A stretch of DNA of 64,000 nt from Aestuariirhabdus haliotis (GCF_023509475.1 NZ_JAKSDZ010000002.1:1-64000), one strand, 5' to 3'. Numbered from the stretch's first letter, positions 17,014 to 26,476 are shown. A program made the numbers and translations. The notes: generated from the letters alone by a model not told the origin.

Positions 17014-17208
17014 TTAATAGAGTGCACCAGGCACAATCATTCGAAAAATCACAAAGACCACCACAATCGATACAAAAGACATAATCCATTTGTAGATGGT
17101 AGGGTCCATGCCCGTTCGTTCTTCAATCCAGTTGCCAGTGGCAGCGCTAAATTTCGCCGCCATAACCACCGATAGTGCAAATAATACGACTAAAATCATC
17201 AGGTTCAT
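17014..17208 (-). CDS. Small two-segment membrane protein, unknown
   Basis: A 64-residue protein that I do not recognise. It has two hydrophobic segments (about residues 3-20 and 39-60) joined by a polar loop, ATGNWIEERTGMDP. A strong ribosome site, AAGGAG, lies 8 bp before the ATG and supports expression. It is flanked by the inverted repeats downstream and the divergent LTA-synthase-like gene upstream. Confidence 0.7.
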   Translation of the reverse strand: MNLMILVVLFALSVVMAAKFSAATGNWIEERTGMDPTIYKWIMSFVSIVVVFVIFRMIVPGALY

Positions 17209-17365
17209 TCAGGAACTCCTTCTCGACTTCTTGCTCAGAGTGTAATCTTCGCCTCAGGCTTTACTATGACCTGCATCAAAGCGTCAGACAACCCATCAGG
17301 CAGTTTCACGACAAGTGACGCAGCCGACGTTTCAATCACCAGTTTCATTGGGATTCGCAAGTATA

Positions 17366-17393
17366 TTGGGTAAACTGTGCCGTCGGTTATAAC
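17366..17393 (+). promoter_or_regulatory. Putative promoter of the LTA-synthase-like gene
   Basis: TTGGGT (17366-17371), a 16-bp spacer and TATAAC (17388-17393) lie about 30 bp upstream of the ATG at 17423. The -10 is good; the -35 is weak. Confidence 0.4.
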
Positions 17394-17422
17394 TCTCCAA
17401 CTCCTCGTTCAAAGGGCACTCT

Positions 17423-19477
17423 ATGCTAACCTGGCTTCAATCTCGCCGCGTACGCTATCTAGCGGGCGTGTGCTTATTGTTCTGGCTTTTAATGATAGCG
17501 CTGCGCGTTATTTTTTTGCTGGGCTTCTCAGAAGTCGGTGACACCATACAAACCTCCGGCGAGGTGCTGGCCAAGTCGCTCTACATTGGCTTTAAATTTG
17601 ACCTGCGACTCGCCCTTTTACTCTGCTTGCCTTTAATCCTGTTGGCCTATATTCCTCGTCTGAACCTTGTCCGCGTAAGTCTGTTGCGTCACCTCGCCTG
17701 GGGCTATGTACTCATTGCCGTTTCCGCCCTGCTGGTCTTCTACGTCTTTGATTTTGGCCATTATGCCTATCTCGGGGTTCGCATCAATTCAACAGCAATG
17801 CGTTTCTTCGAAGATTTTGCCATTTCCCGCAACATGGTCTGGGAAAGCTACCCGGTTGTCTGGATAACCCTGGGCGTGATTTCCACTGTTATTCTGTTCC
17901 TTGCAGCCTACCGCGTACTGGTTTTTGCTTCGCTGCTGCGTCCACAACCCCTGGTACCCGTGAAGAGCCGAATCATCGGTGGTTTTACCCTGTTTTTTGC
18001 TACCGTTCTTGGCATTCTGGGGCAATGGCCAGGCAACATCGAGAACCCGGTACCTCTGCGCTGGAGCGATGCTTTTTTCAGCGGGAGTACCGCCATTGCC
18101 TCGCTGGGTCTTAATCCCGTGCTCTACTTTGCTGACTCCTACGAATACGAGGAAGCGCCATACGAAAAAGAAAAAGTAGAGCACTACTACTCCGACATCA
18201 GTGTCTACCTGGGGGTAAAGGACCCCAACCCCGAGCAGCTCAATTATTTGCGCCAGGTGCCAGCCAACAAGACCCCTGTTTCGCTCGATGGCAAACAACC
18301 CAACGTCGTCTTTATTATGCTGGAATCCCTGGGTGCCAGCCGGTTAGGCATTTACAACAACCCTCTTAAGCCTTCCCCGAATCTTGACCGGATTGCCCGA
18401 GAGGGCTGGTTTATGCCCAATTTTTACGTGCCGGTTTCGGGCACCGCCCGAACGGTTTTTGCCAGCCTGACCGGGCTGGCCGATGTGACTCGCGTCAATA
18501 CCGCCAGTCGCAACACCCTGATCATTGATCAAACCATGATCATCAATGAATTCAAAGATTACGACAAAAAGTACTTTATCGGGGGCAATCTGGGTTGGGC
18601 CAATATGAGCGCCGTGATCAACCACAATATTCCCGATATAGAAATCTTTGAGGAAGGCTCATTCAGTAGCCCTAATGTCGATGTCTGGGGGATTTCTGAT
18701 CTGGATCTGTTTAAAGAAACCGACAAGGTGTTAAGCCAGCTGCCGAAAGAACGCCCCTTCTTTGCCTATATACAGACGGCGGCAAACCACAGGCCGTTCA
18801 CCGTACCCGATAATAACGATGATTTTGAAGTTGATCTCAGCCACAGCGACGAAGCCCTGAGTAAAGCAGGTTTTAAAAGCGAAGCTCAATACAATGCCGT
18901 ACGCCTGCTGGACTACAATATCGGCCGCTTTATGGAGATGGCAAAAGCCGGTGGTTATTTCGATAACACCATCTTTGTCCTATACGGAGATCACAACAAC
19001 CGCATCACCGAAACCCCCCATATGAAGCCCTTCTACGAGGCATTAGATCTGGATGGCCTGCACGTGCCTAATATGATCTATGCACCAAAGCTTCTGAAAC
19101 CCAGGGTGATCGAAGAAACGGTTAGTCTCGTGGATATGTTTCCGACCGTTGCCGGATTGGTTGGCATTCCCTATCGCAACAACACTATGGGACGAGACAT
19201 TAGCCAGCCTGCCCCCGAGGGTGAACGGGTGGTGTACACCCAAACCTCGCACAAAACCCGACCGGTTATTGGGGCCATCACCAAGGATTTTATGCTTCGT
19301 ATTGAATACAACAGTGACACCATCAAGCTGCATGATCTCAATTCGCCGACGCCTGCAGAGGACGTGAGCGAACAGCACCCGGCTATGACAATCCGCCTGA
19401 CCCGGCTGGCCAAGGGAATATACGAATCAACCCGTTATCTCTTGCACAATAACGGCGAGCGAGACATACCCAAGTAA
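17423..19477 (+). CDS. LTA synthase/sulfatase-family envelope transferase
   Basis: A 684-residue inner-membrane protein. Five membrane segments occupy roughly residues 10-180, followed by a periplasmic alkaline-phosphatase-fold catalytic domain. Metal and catalytic features are NVVFIMLESLG (metal glutamate), SGTARTVFASLTG (nucleophilic threonine) and YGDHNNRI (metal Asp/His). Relatives transfer phosphoglycerol or phosphoethanolamine to lipoteichoic acid, periplasmic glucans or lipid A; in a Gram-negative, an OpgB-like or other periplasmic phosphoglycerol transferase is likely. The substrate cannot be told from sequence. It is followed by a convergent sialidase-like/membrane pair. Confidence 0.87.
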   Translation: MLTWLQSRRVRYLAGVCLLFWLLMIALRVIFLLGFSEVGDTIQTSGEVLAKSLYIGFKFDLRLALLLCLPLILLAYIPRLNLVRVSLLRHLAWGYVLIAVSALLVFYVFDFGHYAYLGVRINSTAMRFFEDFAISRNMVWESYPVVWITLGVISTVILFLAAYRVLVFASLLRPQPLVPVKSRIIGGFTLFFATVLGILGQWPGNIENPVPLRWSDAFFSGSTAIASLGLNPVLYFADSYEYEEAPYEKEKVEHYYSDISVYLGVKDPNPEQLNYLRQVPANKTPVSLDGKQPNVVFIMLESLGASRLGIYNNPLKPSPNLDRIAREGWFMPNFYVPVSGTARTVFASLTGLADVTRVNTASRNTLIIDQTMIINEFKDYDKKYFIGGNLGWANMSAVINHNIPDIEIFEEGSFSSPNVDVWGISDLDLFKETDKVLSQLPKERPFFAYIQTAANHRPFTVPDNNDDFEVDLSHSDEALSKAGFKSEAQYNAVRLLDYNIGRFMEMAKAGGYFDNTIFVLYGDHNNRITETPHMKPFYEALDLDGLHVPNMIYAPKLLKPRVIEETVSLVDMFPTVAGLVGIPYRNNTMGRDISQPAPEGERVVYTQTSHKTRPVIGAITKDFMLRIEYNSDTIKLHDLNSPTPAEDVSEQHPAMTIRLTRLAKGIYESTRYLLHNNGERDIPK

Positions 19478-19538
19478 ACGCCTGACTAGCCCTGAAAAGC
19501 TAACAACAAATTGGCAATACGGGCTCGAGTAGCTTTAC

Positions 19539-20129
19539 TCAGCCCGTTCTTTTTATCAGGCTCCAGCCTCGCGCCGCGCCATAACAGAGTAAATAACCCA
19601 ACGCATAGATAACCAGTAAAGGATCCAGTACGTAATCCCAAAGATTGGTCGACTCGAGTATCGCCCCATTGCCCCATAGAAAGACTGCCAATGTGAGGCT
19701 AATCGCCAACCACCAGACACGCCACCAGACAGCAAGTAGCGTCACGGGCAGTAAAGCCAGCGCTAACTGGAAGGTATACCCCCAACGGTAAGGGTCCAGA
19801 TAAGCCAATCCCATCGTTGCTGCATAGAACGGCAAAGCGATCACGACCACAGACAACATCAGCCATTTCTTCTGCTCCGCCCCCAACACCTCCGGTGCAC
19901 CAAGCCTCGCAGCTGTTCCGAGCAACAACAGAGATAAGGAAAGAATCGACAGGTCACCAAAACCTCCTCGCAGGAAGTCGATGATAGAGAACCCTTGCCA
20001 TATAGGTATTACCGAAACGATAGTAACCAACACCAGCGCTAACAACGGCTTTGATCGAATCCAGACTCGAGGCAGCAGACAGTAAATACCCAATGAAAAC
20101 ATCAGCACAGCAATTAACCAGGATGTCAT
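19539..20129 (-). CDS. Unknown polytopic membrane protein
   Basis: A 196-residue protein with about six hydrophobic segments and no recognisable family signature; a Trp-rich stretch (AVWWRVWWLAI) lies near residue 132. The ATG overlaps the stop of the sialidase-like gene by 4 bp (ATGA), so the two are translationally coupled and probably act together at the envelope. I do not recognise a function. Confidence 0.78.
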   Translation of the reverse strand: MTSWLIAVLMFSLGIYCLLPRVWIRSKPLLALVLVTIVSVIPIWQGFSIIDFLRGGFGDLSILSLSLLLLGTAARLGAPEVLGAEQKKWLMLSVVVIALPFYAATMGLAYLDPYRWGYTFQLALALLPVTLLAVWWRVWWLAISLTLAVFLWGNGAILESTNLWDYVLDPLLVIYALGYLLCYGAARGWSLIKRTG

Positions 20130-21433
20130 GGTAGCTGATCCTTTAACCAGGCTTCATTGAATCGAATATGTTTGACCGCGCTTTTGTTCCAGGTGTAGAG
20201 CAGGTGGACATCGCCATTAGCGGTACGTATGGCATAGGGATAGTCGTATTGGAAGTAGCATCCATGCTGTTCGCACATTTCTACCCGGGCACGCTGAGCA
20301 AAATTTTCCGACTGTGCCTGCTCACGCAAGGGTTGTTGGTCAAGCGAGTCTTCCAGCTCTTCCGTGATAATGCTGTCAAACTGCTTCAATGAAATACTAT
20401 TACCACCAAAGTGGGACGAATTCTCAAGTTCAAATACCGCTCCCCAACCCTCTCCCTCATCACCCTCAAGCATCAGGGTTAAACGGTCCCTCTCGTCTTC
20501 GGTATCGTTACCAATCAGCCAGTCTTTTCCAAGAGCGCGAAAACCGGCAATAGCCGAATTGGGGTTAGGAATCGGGATCTTCACCGGATTGCTCCAGTGA
20601 ATGCCGCCGTCATCACTGCTCACCCGTAGCACTCTGTAAGGCGCTTTATCACCCGCATAGCGAAGATAGGCGTCTGCCTGATTCTTGCTACTGGCCAAAA
20701 TGATCGGCTGCAGGGAGTCCCTGCCTTTGGCTAATCTGACCTTATCAATAACCGAACCTTGTCGATCGAGACGCAGAATTTCACCAAATTTCCCGGCAAA
20801 TTCATGGTAGGCAGGTATGCCTACGCTGCCATCGGCGTACTGAAACGGTACACCTTTAACCAAGCTGCTCAGGTTTAAAAAGGGCGCGGTAACCAATCGC
20901 TTGCTATCTCCCCAATGCTGGCCCAAATCGGCTGATTTAATGAGATTGATGTGACTGGTAGCCCAACCACCTACCGAAACGCTGACATATAGAAGCCATA
21001 ATTGGGAATCAGGCCCCATAAATAAAACGGGATTGCCCATTTTTTTGATAAATCGGCGAGTTCCATGGGACGTTGTGGCAGGGTCGACCAGAGCGAAGCT
21101 GGCAGACCAGATTCCCGATTCGAGGTCATAATACGCGCCATAGATTTTCACATCCTGAGCGCCTTCCCGACTACCACCAAACCAGGCTGCCATCAAGCGG
21201 CCATCAGGTAATTCAACCAGCGTAGGGGCATGCACCATGATAGTCTGGCCATCAGAAGCCATGCGCTCGTCAATCAAACCCTTTTCATTGCTGGAAGAGA
21301 GAACCACCTCACCATAAGCATGCTCTGTTTGGGCAAATTCACCCGAAGGCAACCCAGGGGCAAGCCAGATTGTCATAAGAAAAACCGCCATCACCAATAC
21401 AGCAGGCAAAAGCCGGTTATCTACTACATGCAT
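20126..21433 (-). CDS. Sialidase-like (BNR/Asp-box) exported protein
   Basis: A 435-residue protein of the sialidase superfamily. Residues 8-26 are a signal peptide or signal anchor. The beta-propeller region shows a PTLVELPDGRLMAAWFGGSREG start and Asp boxes, SADLGQHWGDSKR and SSDDGGIHWSNP. The family includes exo-sialidases and uncharacterised periplasmic BNR-repeat hydrolases; the catalytic arginine triad and Tyr were not confirmed. It is coupled to the following membrane-protein gene and lies opposite the LTA-synthase-like gene, suggesting surface glycan turnover. There is no sialic-acid uptake gene nearby, so sialic acid as substrate is unproven. Confidence 0.8.
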   Translation of the reverse strand: MHVVDNRLLPAVLVMAVFLMTIWLAPGLPSGEFAQTEHAYGEVVLSSSNEKGLIDERMASDGQTIMVHAPTLVELPDGRLMAAWFGGSREGAQDVKIYGAYYDLESGIWSASFALVDPATTSHGTRRFIKKMGNPVLFMGPDSQLWLLYVSVSVGGWATSHINLIKSADLGQHWGDSKRLVTAPFLNLSSLVKGVPFQYADGSVGIPAYHEFAGKFGEILRLDRQGSVIDKVRLAKGRDSLQPIILASSKNQADAYLRYAGDKAPYRVLRVSSDDGGIHWSNPVKIPIPNPNSAIAGFRALGKDWLIGNDTEDERDRLTLMLEGDEGEGWGAVFELENSSHFGGNSISLKQFDSIITEELEDSLDQQPLREQAQSENFAQRARVEMCEQHGCYFQYDYPYAIRTANGDVHLLYTWNKSAVKHIRFNEAWLKDQLP

Positions 21434-21624
21434 TCTCTACTCCACTTCTACCATTTGATACGAAGTCACGGCTTCACCCATTCGGCTACGGGGAACTACC
21501 TAAACAGGGCGCAGTGGTGCCTAATCATTGCCGCATAAACAGCAATACACAACGGCCAGTGTAGGCCTTAACCTATTGGACAATTTTATTAGCTTGAAGC
21601 AGCCAACCAACCCAAGGAGCGACA

Positions 21625-21867
21625 ATGCTTTCAGGTACCATTATTTCCCACATCAATCTGAAGGAACAAACCGCAATAGCCATTCAAAAGCTAAGTGGCA
21701 ATCACCTTAGCATTCAACAGTATTTGATGGAAAGCGGACTAAGGTTTTCTTCTCAAAAAGTAGAGCAGCACTTTATTTTTGCTCTTTTTTTCAAGCGATT
21801 GAAGGAAAGTAATGCGACATTCTTGCGCGTTCTTAACCCGGTCCAACTAAGCTTACTAAAGGGTTAA
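21625..21867 (+). CDS. Small protein of unknown function
   Basis: An 80-residue frame with a good ribosome site (AAGGAG five bases before the ATG). The product is helical and mildly basic, with FIFALFFKRLKESNATFLRVLN in its second half; it has no signal peptide and no recognised family. It ends convergently with the next gene: the two TAA stop codons share bases in TTAA. Support is the ribosome site and clean boundaries only. Confidence 0.5.
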   Translation: MLSGTIISHINLKEQTAIAIQKLSGNHLSIQQYLMESGLRFSSQKVEQHFIFALFFKRLKESNATFLRVLNPVQLSLLKG

Positions 21868-22247
21868 CCCGATATATTTTGCCTAACTGCACGTCGTCGG
21901 TTTATAGGCATCATGGGAAATCCGCTGACCTCTTCCAGGCGTGCTTTAAGGCTCCGTATCTGGCGTAAATTCCCATTCCATTCATAGCGGTAGATACCGC
22001 TTTTTCGTGCCGTAATATGCAACACCCCAGGTTCGGAAATATTGGCCAGCAAATGGGTATGCCCCCCGCTCACAGTATCAAAAACCAGGGTCATGGGGGT
22101 TGATAGCGGATGTTCTGGTTTGTACTCCCAACCCAGAGCATCCGCAACCTCCAGAAGATAGTCATACAGGGCTGAGCCATCCTTACAGGAGTGCATATAG
22201 GATCGGGACACTATCCCTATTACTGCGCCTTTCATTCTGGCAACCAC
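21864..22247 (-). CDS. Unknown soluble protein
   Basis: A 127-residue (GTG start) or 123-residue (ATG at 22235) protein not recognised. It looks like a compact alpha/beta protein (SALYDYLLEVADALGW, PMTLVFDTVSGG, GVLHITARKSGIYRYEW) with a basic C-terminus, and lacks signal peptide and membrane segments. The start is ambiguous: GGGAG lies 13 bp before the ATG and abuts the GTG. It is 59 bp downstream of the dUTPase gene on the same strand, so co-transcription is plausible. Confidence 0.65.
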   Translation of the reverse strand: MVARMKGAVIGIVSRSYMHSCKDGSALYDYLLEVADALGWEYKPEHPLSTPMTLVFDTVSGGHTHLLANISEPGVLHITARKSGIYRYEWNGNLRQIRSLKARLEEVSGFPMMPINRRRAVRQNISG

Positions 22248-22306
22248 TCCCAGCGCATCGACACTACAAAGACGTCAATCATACCCGACTCAGTCTTCCC
22301 TTTCAG

Positions 22307-22933
22307 CTATCGAGGATATCTGGCTTGCAGCGCCAGATAGAGATCTGATGCAAAGCTGTCGCTGGCAGAGTCCAGTTCCAGCAATAACTCCGTCAGGTGT
22401 TCATTATCCTCCCGACCCGCCCAGATTTTCTGATATTCACCACTCTTATAGCCATGATCCTGACGGAATCGATTGAGAATATTTTTACCGACGTATGAGC
22501 AAAACAGTTCATCAAAGCTCATACCAACGGCGAGCATCACGCGAGCGAAAGCTTCCAGCTCGGCTTTTTGGGAGGTTAAGGTGGCTTGGGCCAAGGCCTC
22601 AAAGGCTTCAATCAAGCCCAGGGCTTGCTCCGCTTGCAGAACTGACTGCATCTGCCCGGCGAAGCGATCAATCTGGCCATCCTCAGGAATGGCGCCACAA
22701 TCCTGGATCAATTGCGCCCAAATAAAGTGAGCAATATCAACAACTTCCAGAACTATCTGTTCTCTGTTGTCAGCACCATGCTTCCACCACTTCCAATCAC
22801 AATGGTCGTTTACAGCCTCCGCGGCCTCCAACCAGATAGCGCGGAACCAGGGGCGATTTAACTCAACCCAGTTGTGATTGATTTTACAGTTGATTTCGTC
22901 CTGCAGGCGCAGCATCTCTTTTAGCTGATTCAT
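22307..22933 (-). CDS. dUTP diphosphatase, dimeric all-alpha type
   Basis: A 208-residue all-helical NTP pyrophosphohydrolase related to MazG and the dimeric dUTPases of trypanosomes and Campylobacter. The Mg-binding helices appear as EAAEAVNDHCDWKWWK near residue 36 and EVVDIAHFIWAQL near residue 62. It hydrolyses dUTP (and dUDP) to dUMP, keeping uracil out of DNA. It is unrelated to the trimeric Dut. The ribosome site GAGAG is upstream. It follows rmuC on the same strand, 54 bp away. Confidence 0.87.
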   Translation of the reverse strand: MNQLKEMLRLQDEINCKINHNWVELNRPWFRAIWLEAAEAVNDHCDWKWWKHGADNREQIVLEVVDIAHFIWAQLIQDCGAIPEDGQIDRFAGQMQSVLQAEQALGLIEAFEALAQATLTSQKAELEAFARVMLAVGMSFDELFCSYVGKNILNRFRQDHGYKSGEYQKIWAGREDNEHLTELLLELDSASDSFASDLYLALQARYPR

Positions 22934-22986
22934 TATTACTCTCTATTACACTCTTTCGTCATTCGCCCTGGCGGTAAGCTGGCGTA

Positions 22987-24576
22987 TTAAGACGGGTCTT
23001 TCGGTGGCGAGACCAGGAGGTCGGCCGTCGTTTGCTCATCGGGTATGTCCTCACCCTCTTCGTCCGCAGATTCAACGAGGGATTTGGGTAACTCCTTTTT
23101 GACCCTGACACCCAAATCAATAAAGCGCTGAGTCTGACGAACCAGGTTCCCCCGCCCTTCACGCAGGCTGTTCCAGGCGTCATGCCAGGTCTTTTGGCTG
23201 GTATCTATCTGCTTGCCCAGTTTTTCCATGGATTCCACGACAACTCGCAGCTTGTCATAGACCTTGGCACCCATCTCGGCCAGTTCCCGGGCACTGCGAT
23301 TCTGGCGTTCGAGGCTCCACAGATTGGAAACCGTGCGCAACGTCGCCAGTAGCGTGGTAGGAGTTACCACAACGATGCGCTTTTCGAATGCTTCCATAAA
23401 CAGTCGTTCATCGCACTCGAAAGCCACCATAAAAGCCGGCTCAACCGGCATAAACAGAAACACAAAGTCGGGTGAGTTAAGGCCAGGCAGCTTCTGGTAA
23501 GCCTTCTCAGCCAACCCCCGGATATGCTGACGAACACTCTCGATATGACCTTTCAAGGCCGCTTCACGCTCGCCGTCGTTTTCACTATTTACATAGGTGG
23601 TGTAATCGTTGAGGCTCACTTTGGCATCGACAATGACATGCTTGCCTTCTGGCAGGTCAATAATCACATCTGGCCGGTAAATTTTACCCTGATCGTCGCG
23701 CACTACCTGTTCCCGACGATACTCAATACCTTTGCGCAAACCACTTCGCTCCAGCACCGTTTCCAGCATCAGCTCGCCCCAGTTACCCTGGGTTTTATTT
23801 TCGCCGCGCAGAGCCTTGGTGAGATTGCCCGCCTCCTGGGTCATTTGCCGGTTGAGTTTGTGCAACTCTTCGATCTGGGTACGCAAAGAGGTACGATCCT
23901 GGCTTTCGCTTGCGTAGACATGATCGACCCGTTTACGAAAGTTCTCTAGCTGATCCTTAAAGGGTGATAACAGGGTATCAAGTCCTTTACGGCTCTGTTC
24001 CTCAAAGCTTTGCTGTTTACTCTCAAAAATCTGGTTAGCCAGGTGCTCAAATTCCATTTTCAACTGCTTGCGATTGTTTTCCAGCAGTTGCAACTTCTCC
24101 TGGGCGTGCTGCTGCTCTTTCTGCATACTCTCCTGCAGAGCCGCGTGGCTTTTTTCCAGAGCACCCAATTCGTCACGCAAACGCTCAGATTCCCGGTTTG
24201 AAGCCGCCTCTCGTTCGCTTACTGCAGCTAGCTGTTTCTGTTGTTCCTGCTCGGTGGCTTGCAGGTGGCTATTATGTTCGCGGGCTCTCGAGAGCTCTTG
24301 CTGCAGCTGATCTCGCTCGCTGACCAGGCTTTGTTCCCGCTGCTCAGATTCTCGGGTTCGGGTGACCTGGTGCTCTAATCCCTGCTGCTCAAGCGCCAGC
24401 TGCCGTTGACTGGCAGAAAGCTCTTCGCCTAATTCGGATTGTGTGATCTGCAAGTCCTGCAACTGGGCATTGGCTCTCGCCCACTGGCGATAAAACAACA
24501 GTGCAACCACCAACGATAGCAAGGCAAATACCACCAACGAGGCGATTCCCCATTGCATCAATTGACTCTGGTCCAC
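22987..24576 (-). CDS. rmuC: DNA recombination protein RmuC
   Basis: A 529-residue protein with an N-terminal membrane anchor (residues 9-28), a long coiled coil (about 30-210, rich in Glu/Gln/Leu), and the RmuC domain with a nuclease-like core: GNWGELMLETVLERSGL, YRPDVIIDLPEGKHVIVDAKVSL and FVFLFMPVEPAF. RmuC limits DNA inversion at short inverted repeats and is thought to be a membrane-tethered nuclease-fold protein. It starts at GTG with AAGGGGG upstream. The C-terminal 40 residues are acidic and probably disordered. Confidence 0.94.
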   Translation of the reverse strand: MDQSQLMQWGIASLVVFALLSLVVALLFYRQWARANAQLQDLQITQSELGEELSASQRQLALEQQGLEHQVTRTRESEQREQSLVSERDQLQQELSRAREHNSHLQATEQEQQKQLAAVSEREAASNRESERLRDELGALEKSHAALQESMQKEQQHAQEKLQLLENNRKQLKMEFEHLANQIFESKQQSFEEQSRKGLDTLLSPFKDQLENFRKRVDHVYASESQDRTSLRTQIEELHKLNRQMTQEAGNLTKALRGENKTQGNWGELMLETVLERSGLRKGIEYRREQVVRDDQGKIYRPDVIIDLPEGKHVIVDAKVSLNDYTTYVNSENDGEREAALKGHIESVRQHIRGLAEKAYQKLPGLNSPDFVFLFMPVEPAFMVAFECDERLFMEAFEKRIVVVTPTTLLATLRTVSNLWSLERQNRSARELAEMGAKVYDKLRVVVESMEKLGKQIDTSQKTWHDAWNSLREGRGNLVRQTQRFIDLGVRVKKELPKSLVESADEEGEDIPDEQTTADLLVSPPKDPS

Positions 24577-24738
24577 CCAACCCCCTTAACTAGCGGGCGC
24601 TCTCTACCTGTGCAAGAGCGCTCTATCTTATCCGGCAAAGCGGGTAATTCTATCAGGATGCAATAAGCACAGGGGGGGAAATAATTTAAAAAAATGTGAC
24701 AACCTCCGAACCACTGAGTGATATACGTAGTAGCCTTA

Positions 24739-25800
24739 TCAACCAATATTTAATAACACCTTACCTTGTCGCCCCTTAGCCGTTGCCGTCTCCAGTGCCG
24801 TCAGGACCTCATTCAACGGAAAGCTTTGTGCTATCGGAGTATCAAAAAGCCCGGATACTTGCAGGCGGCTGATCTGTCGCAGCAGATACAGTATTTGCAA
24901 TGGATGCTGATTCGCCAACCAGTTGAGCGCAAAAAAACCAGATACCCGGGTAACTGGCATCATCAAATCCCGTGAAGGCAACGTCATGGGTTGATCGTCC
25001 AAAGTCCCGTAAAGCACCATATGACCACCCAGATCCAACGAGCGCAGCATCGCTGCGGCCAAAGGTCCGCCAACAGCATCCATCGCGTATTGCACGCCCT
25101 GTCCACCGGTTATGCTAGCAACCTGATGACACAAATCTGAACCATCGCTGACTACGACATGCTCTGTCCCGAGTTGACGCAGCTGACTGGCCCCCTGTTC
25201 CGAGCGAACAATATTGATTGTCTGGAAACCCAGGGTTTCACCCAACCGGGTAACAATTTTGCCCAGTGCAGATCCGGCTGCGCTTTGCAGCAACCAACTG
25301 CCTTTTTTAACCTTCAGAACACGAGTGACCATGGCATAAGCCGATAAGGGGTTAACGATAAACATCGCCGCTTGTTGATCGCTTAGTCCCTCGGGTACAG
25401 GCAGGGCCTTTTTGGCATCAACCACCACATACTCCTGCCAGGTACCCTTAGGCGGGCCACCAGCTACTGCAACTCGACGCCCCTGGAGACGCTTTGCCAG
25501 CCAACCAGAGCCGCACTTCTCAACCACCCCGACGCCTTCTCCACCCAGGGCATAGGGTAATTCGGGATAGGCCATCAAACCTTCAGGATCAAACGTTGGC
25601 ACCTCACGATTAAGGTTCCAAACCATCCTGCCAAGGGCATCACGATAGTCACCCCGTATGTAGTTAAGATCCGAAGGGTTAACCGGACAACAGAGCATTC
25701 GAACTTTCACCTCACCTGGGCCAGGTTCAGGTTCGGGAACCTCCTGCACAGAGACATGCTCAAAACTATTCGATAACTGACAAACCTGAACCGACTTCAT
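24739..25800 (-). CDS. MDR-family NADPH-dependent enoyl/quinone reductase
   Basis: A 353-residue zinc-free medium-chain dehydrogenase/reductase. The N-terminal GroES-like domain has CCPVNPSDLNYIRGDY, which resembles the trans-2-enoyl-CoA/ACP reductase (MECR) active site with its tyrosine; the Rossmann domain has SAAGSALGKIVTRLGETLGF. Cysteine zinc ligands of classical alcohol dehydrogenases are absent. The likely reaction is NADPH reduction of an enoyl thioester or quinone. The start chosen is the ATG at 25800 with GGAG upstream; an in-frame start 20 codons earlier has no ribosome site and overlaps the divergent promoter region. Confidence 0.82.
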   Translation of the reverse strand: MKSVQVCQLSNSFEHVSVQEVPEPEPGPGEVKVRMLCCPVNPSDLNYIRGDYRDALGRMVWNLNREVPTFDPEGLMAYPELPYALGGEGVGVVEKCGSGWLAKRLQGRRVAVAGGPPKGTWQEYVVVDAKKALPVPEGLSDQQAAMFIVNPLSAYAMVTRVLKVKKGSWLLQSAAGSALGKIVTRLGETLGFQTINIVRSEQGASQLRQLGTEHVVVSDGSDLCHQVASITGGQGVQYAMDAVGGPLAAAMLRSLDLGGHMVLYGTLDDQPMTLPSRDLMMPVTRVSGFFALNWLANQHPLQILYLLRQISRLQVSGLFDTPIAQSFPLNEVLTALETATAKGRQGKVLLNIG

Positions 25801-25930
25801 ACTTTCTCCACCTGGCATTGGGAACCATTGTTCTTGGAATTTTGGTAACCGCTTCACCAACCACTCCAGGCTGTGGAATAATCAGCCCAGACGCTCAGCG
25901 TTCAACATGGACACATCTTGCGAGGAGGCC

Positions 25931-26308
25931 ATGGGCAACGGAAGTATTCAAAGAGTCTTGGAACTTATCACACAGGGACACTTCGCCACCATTGTTTATC
26001 AGGGCGAGCGTCTTAGTCCGGCCGAGCTCAATACACTGGCCTATATGGTGGAGCAACGGTGCTCTACACATTTCAACGTGCCCGAATTGAATCGGCGTCT
26101 GGGCCTGCACAGTTTTGATGCCGAACCCGTGTCACATCTGCTGGCCCAACTCAGTAGCAGCTGTTTGGAAATCACCCTGCCGGACCAGCAACAGCATATC
26201 GACCTGATTAATCGCTATAGTATCAAGCCCCCTCGCATCAGTTGCGAATTCCCGGCGGCGCTGGTTGAACTGTTAACGACCGGAGACCTAAGCCAGCAAC
26301 CCCGTTGA
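25931..26308 (+). CDS. Unknown small soluble protein
   Basis: A 125-residue protein not recognised. It is helical in its first 60 residues (ERLSPAELNTLAYMVEQRC), then RRLGLHSFDAEPVSHLLAQL and a C-terminal FPAALVELLTTGDL; it has no membrane segment or signal. The ATG at 25931 has AGGAGG immediately upstream; an ATG eight codons earlier lacks a ribosome site. It is divergent from the enoyl-reductase gene and convergent with the giant autotransporter gene. Confidence 0.62.
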   Translation: MGNGSIQRVLELITQGHFATIVYQGERLSPAELNTLAYMVEQRCSTHFNVPELNRRLGLHSFDAEPVSHLLAQLSSSCLEITLPDQQQHIDLINRYSIKPPRISCEFPAALVELLTTGDLSQQPR

Positions 26309-26476
26309 ATCGGCGTATCTGGACTGGCTTGGGTTTGGAAGGCACCAGACTGTAACGCCCGGCAGAGAAGACAGAATCAACTCATTACCAAACTGAGCAC
26401 TGGCGAGGCCTTACTGAAATGACACTGTCCCAGTAACCCAGGCAAAGGCCCTTAGGTAAGAACGAAACTCGGGAGC

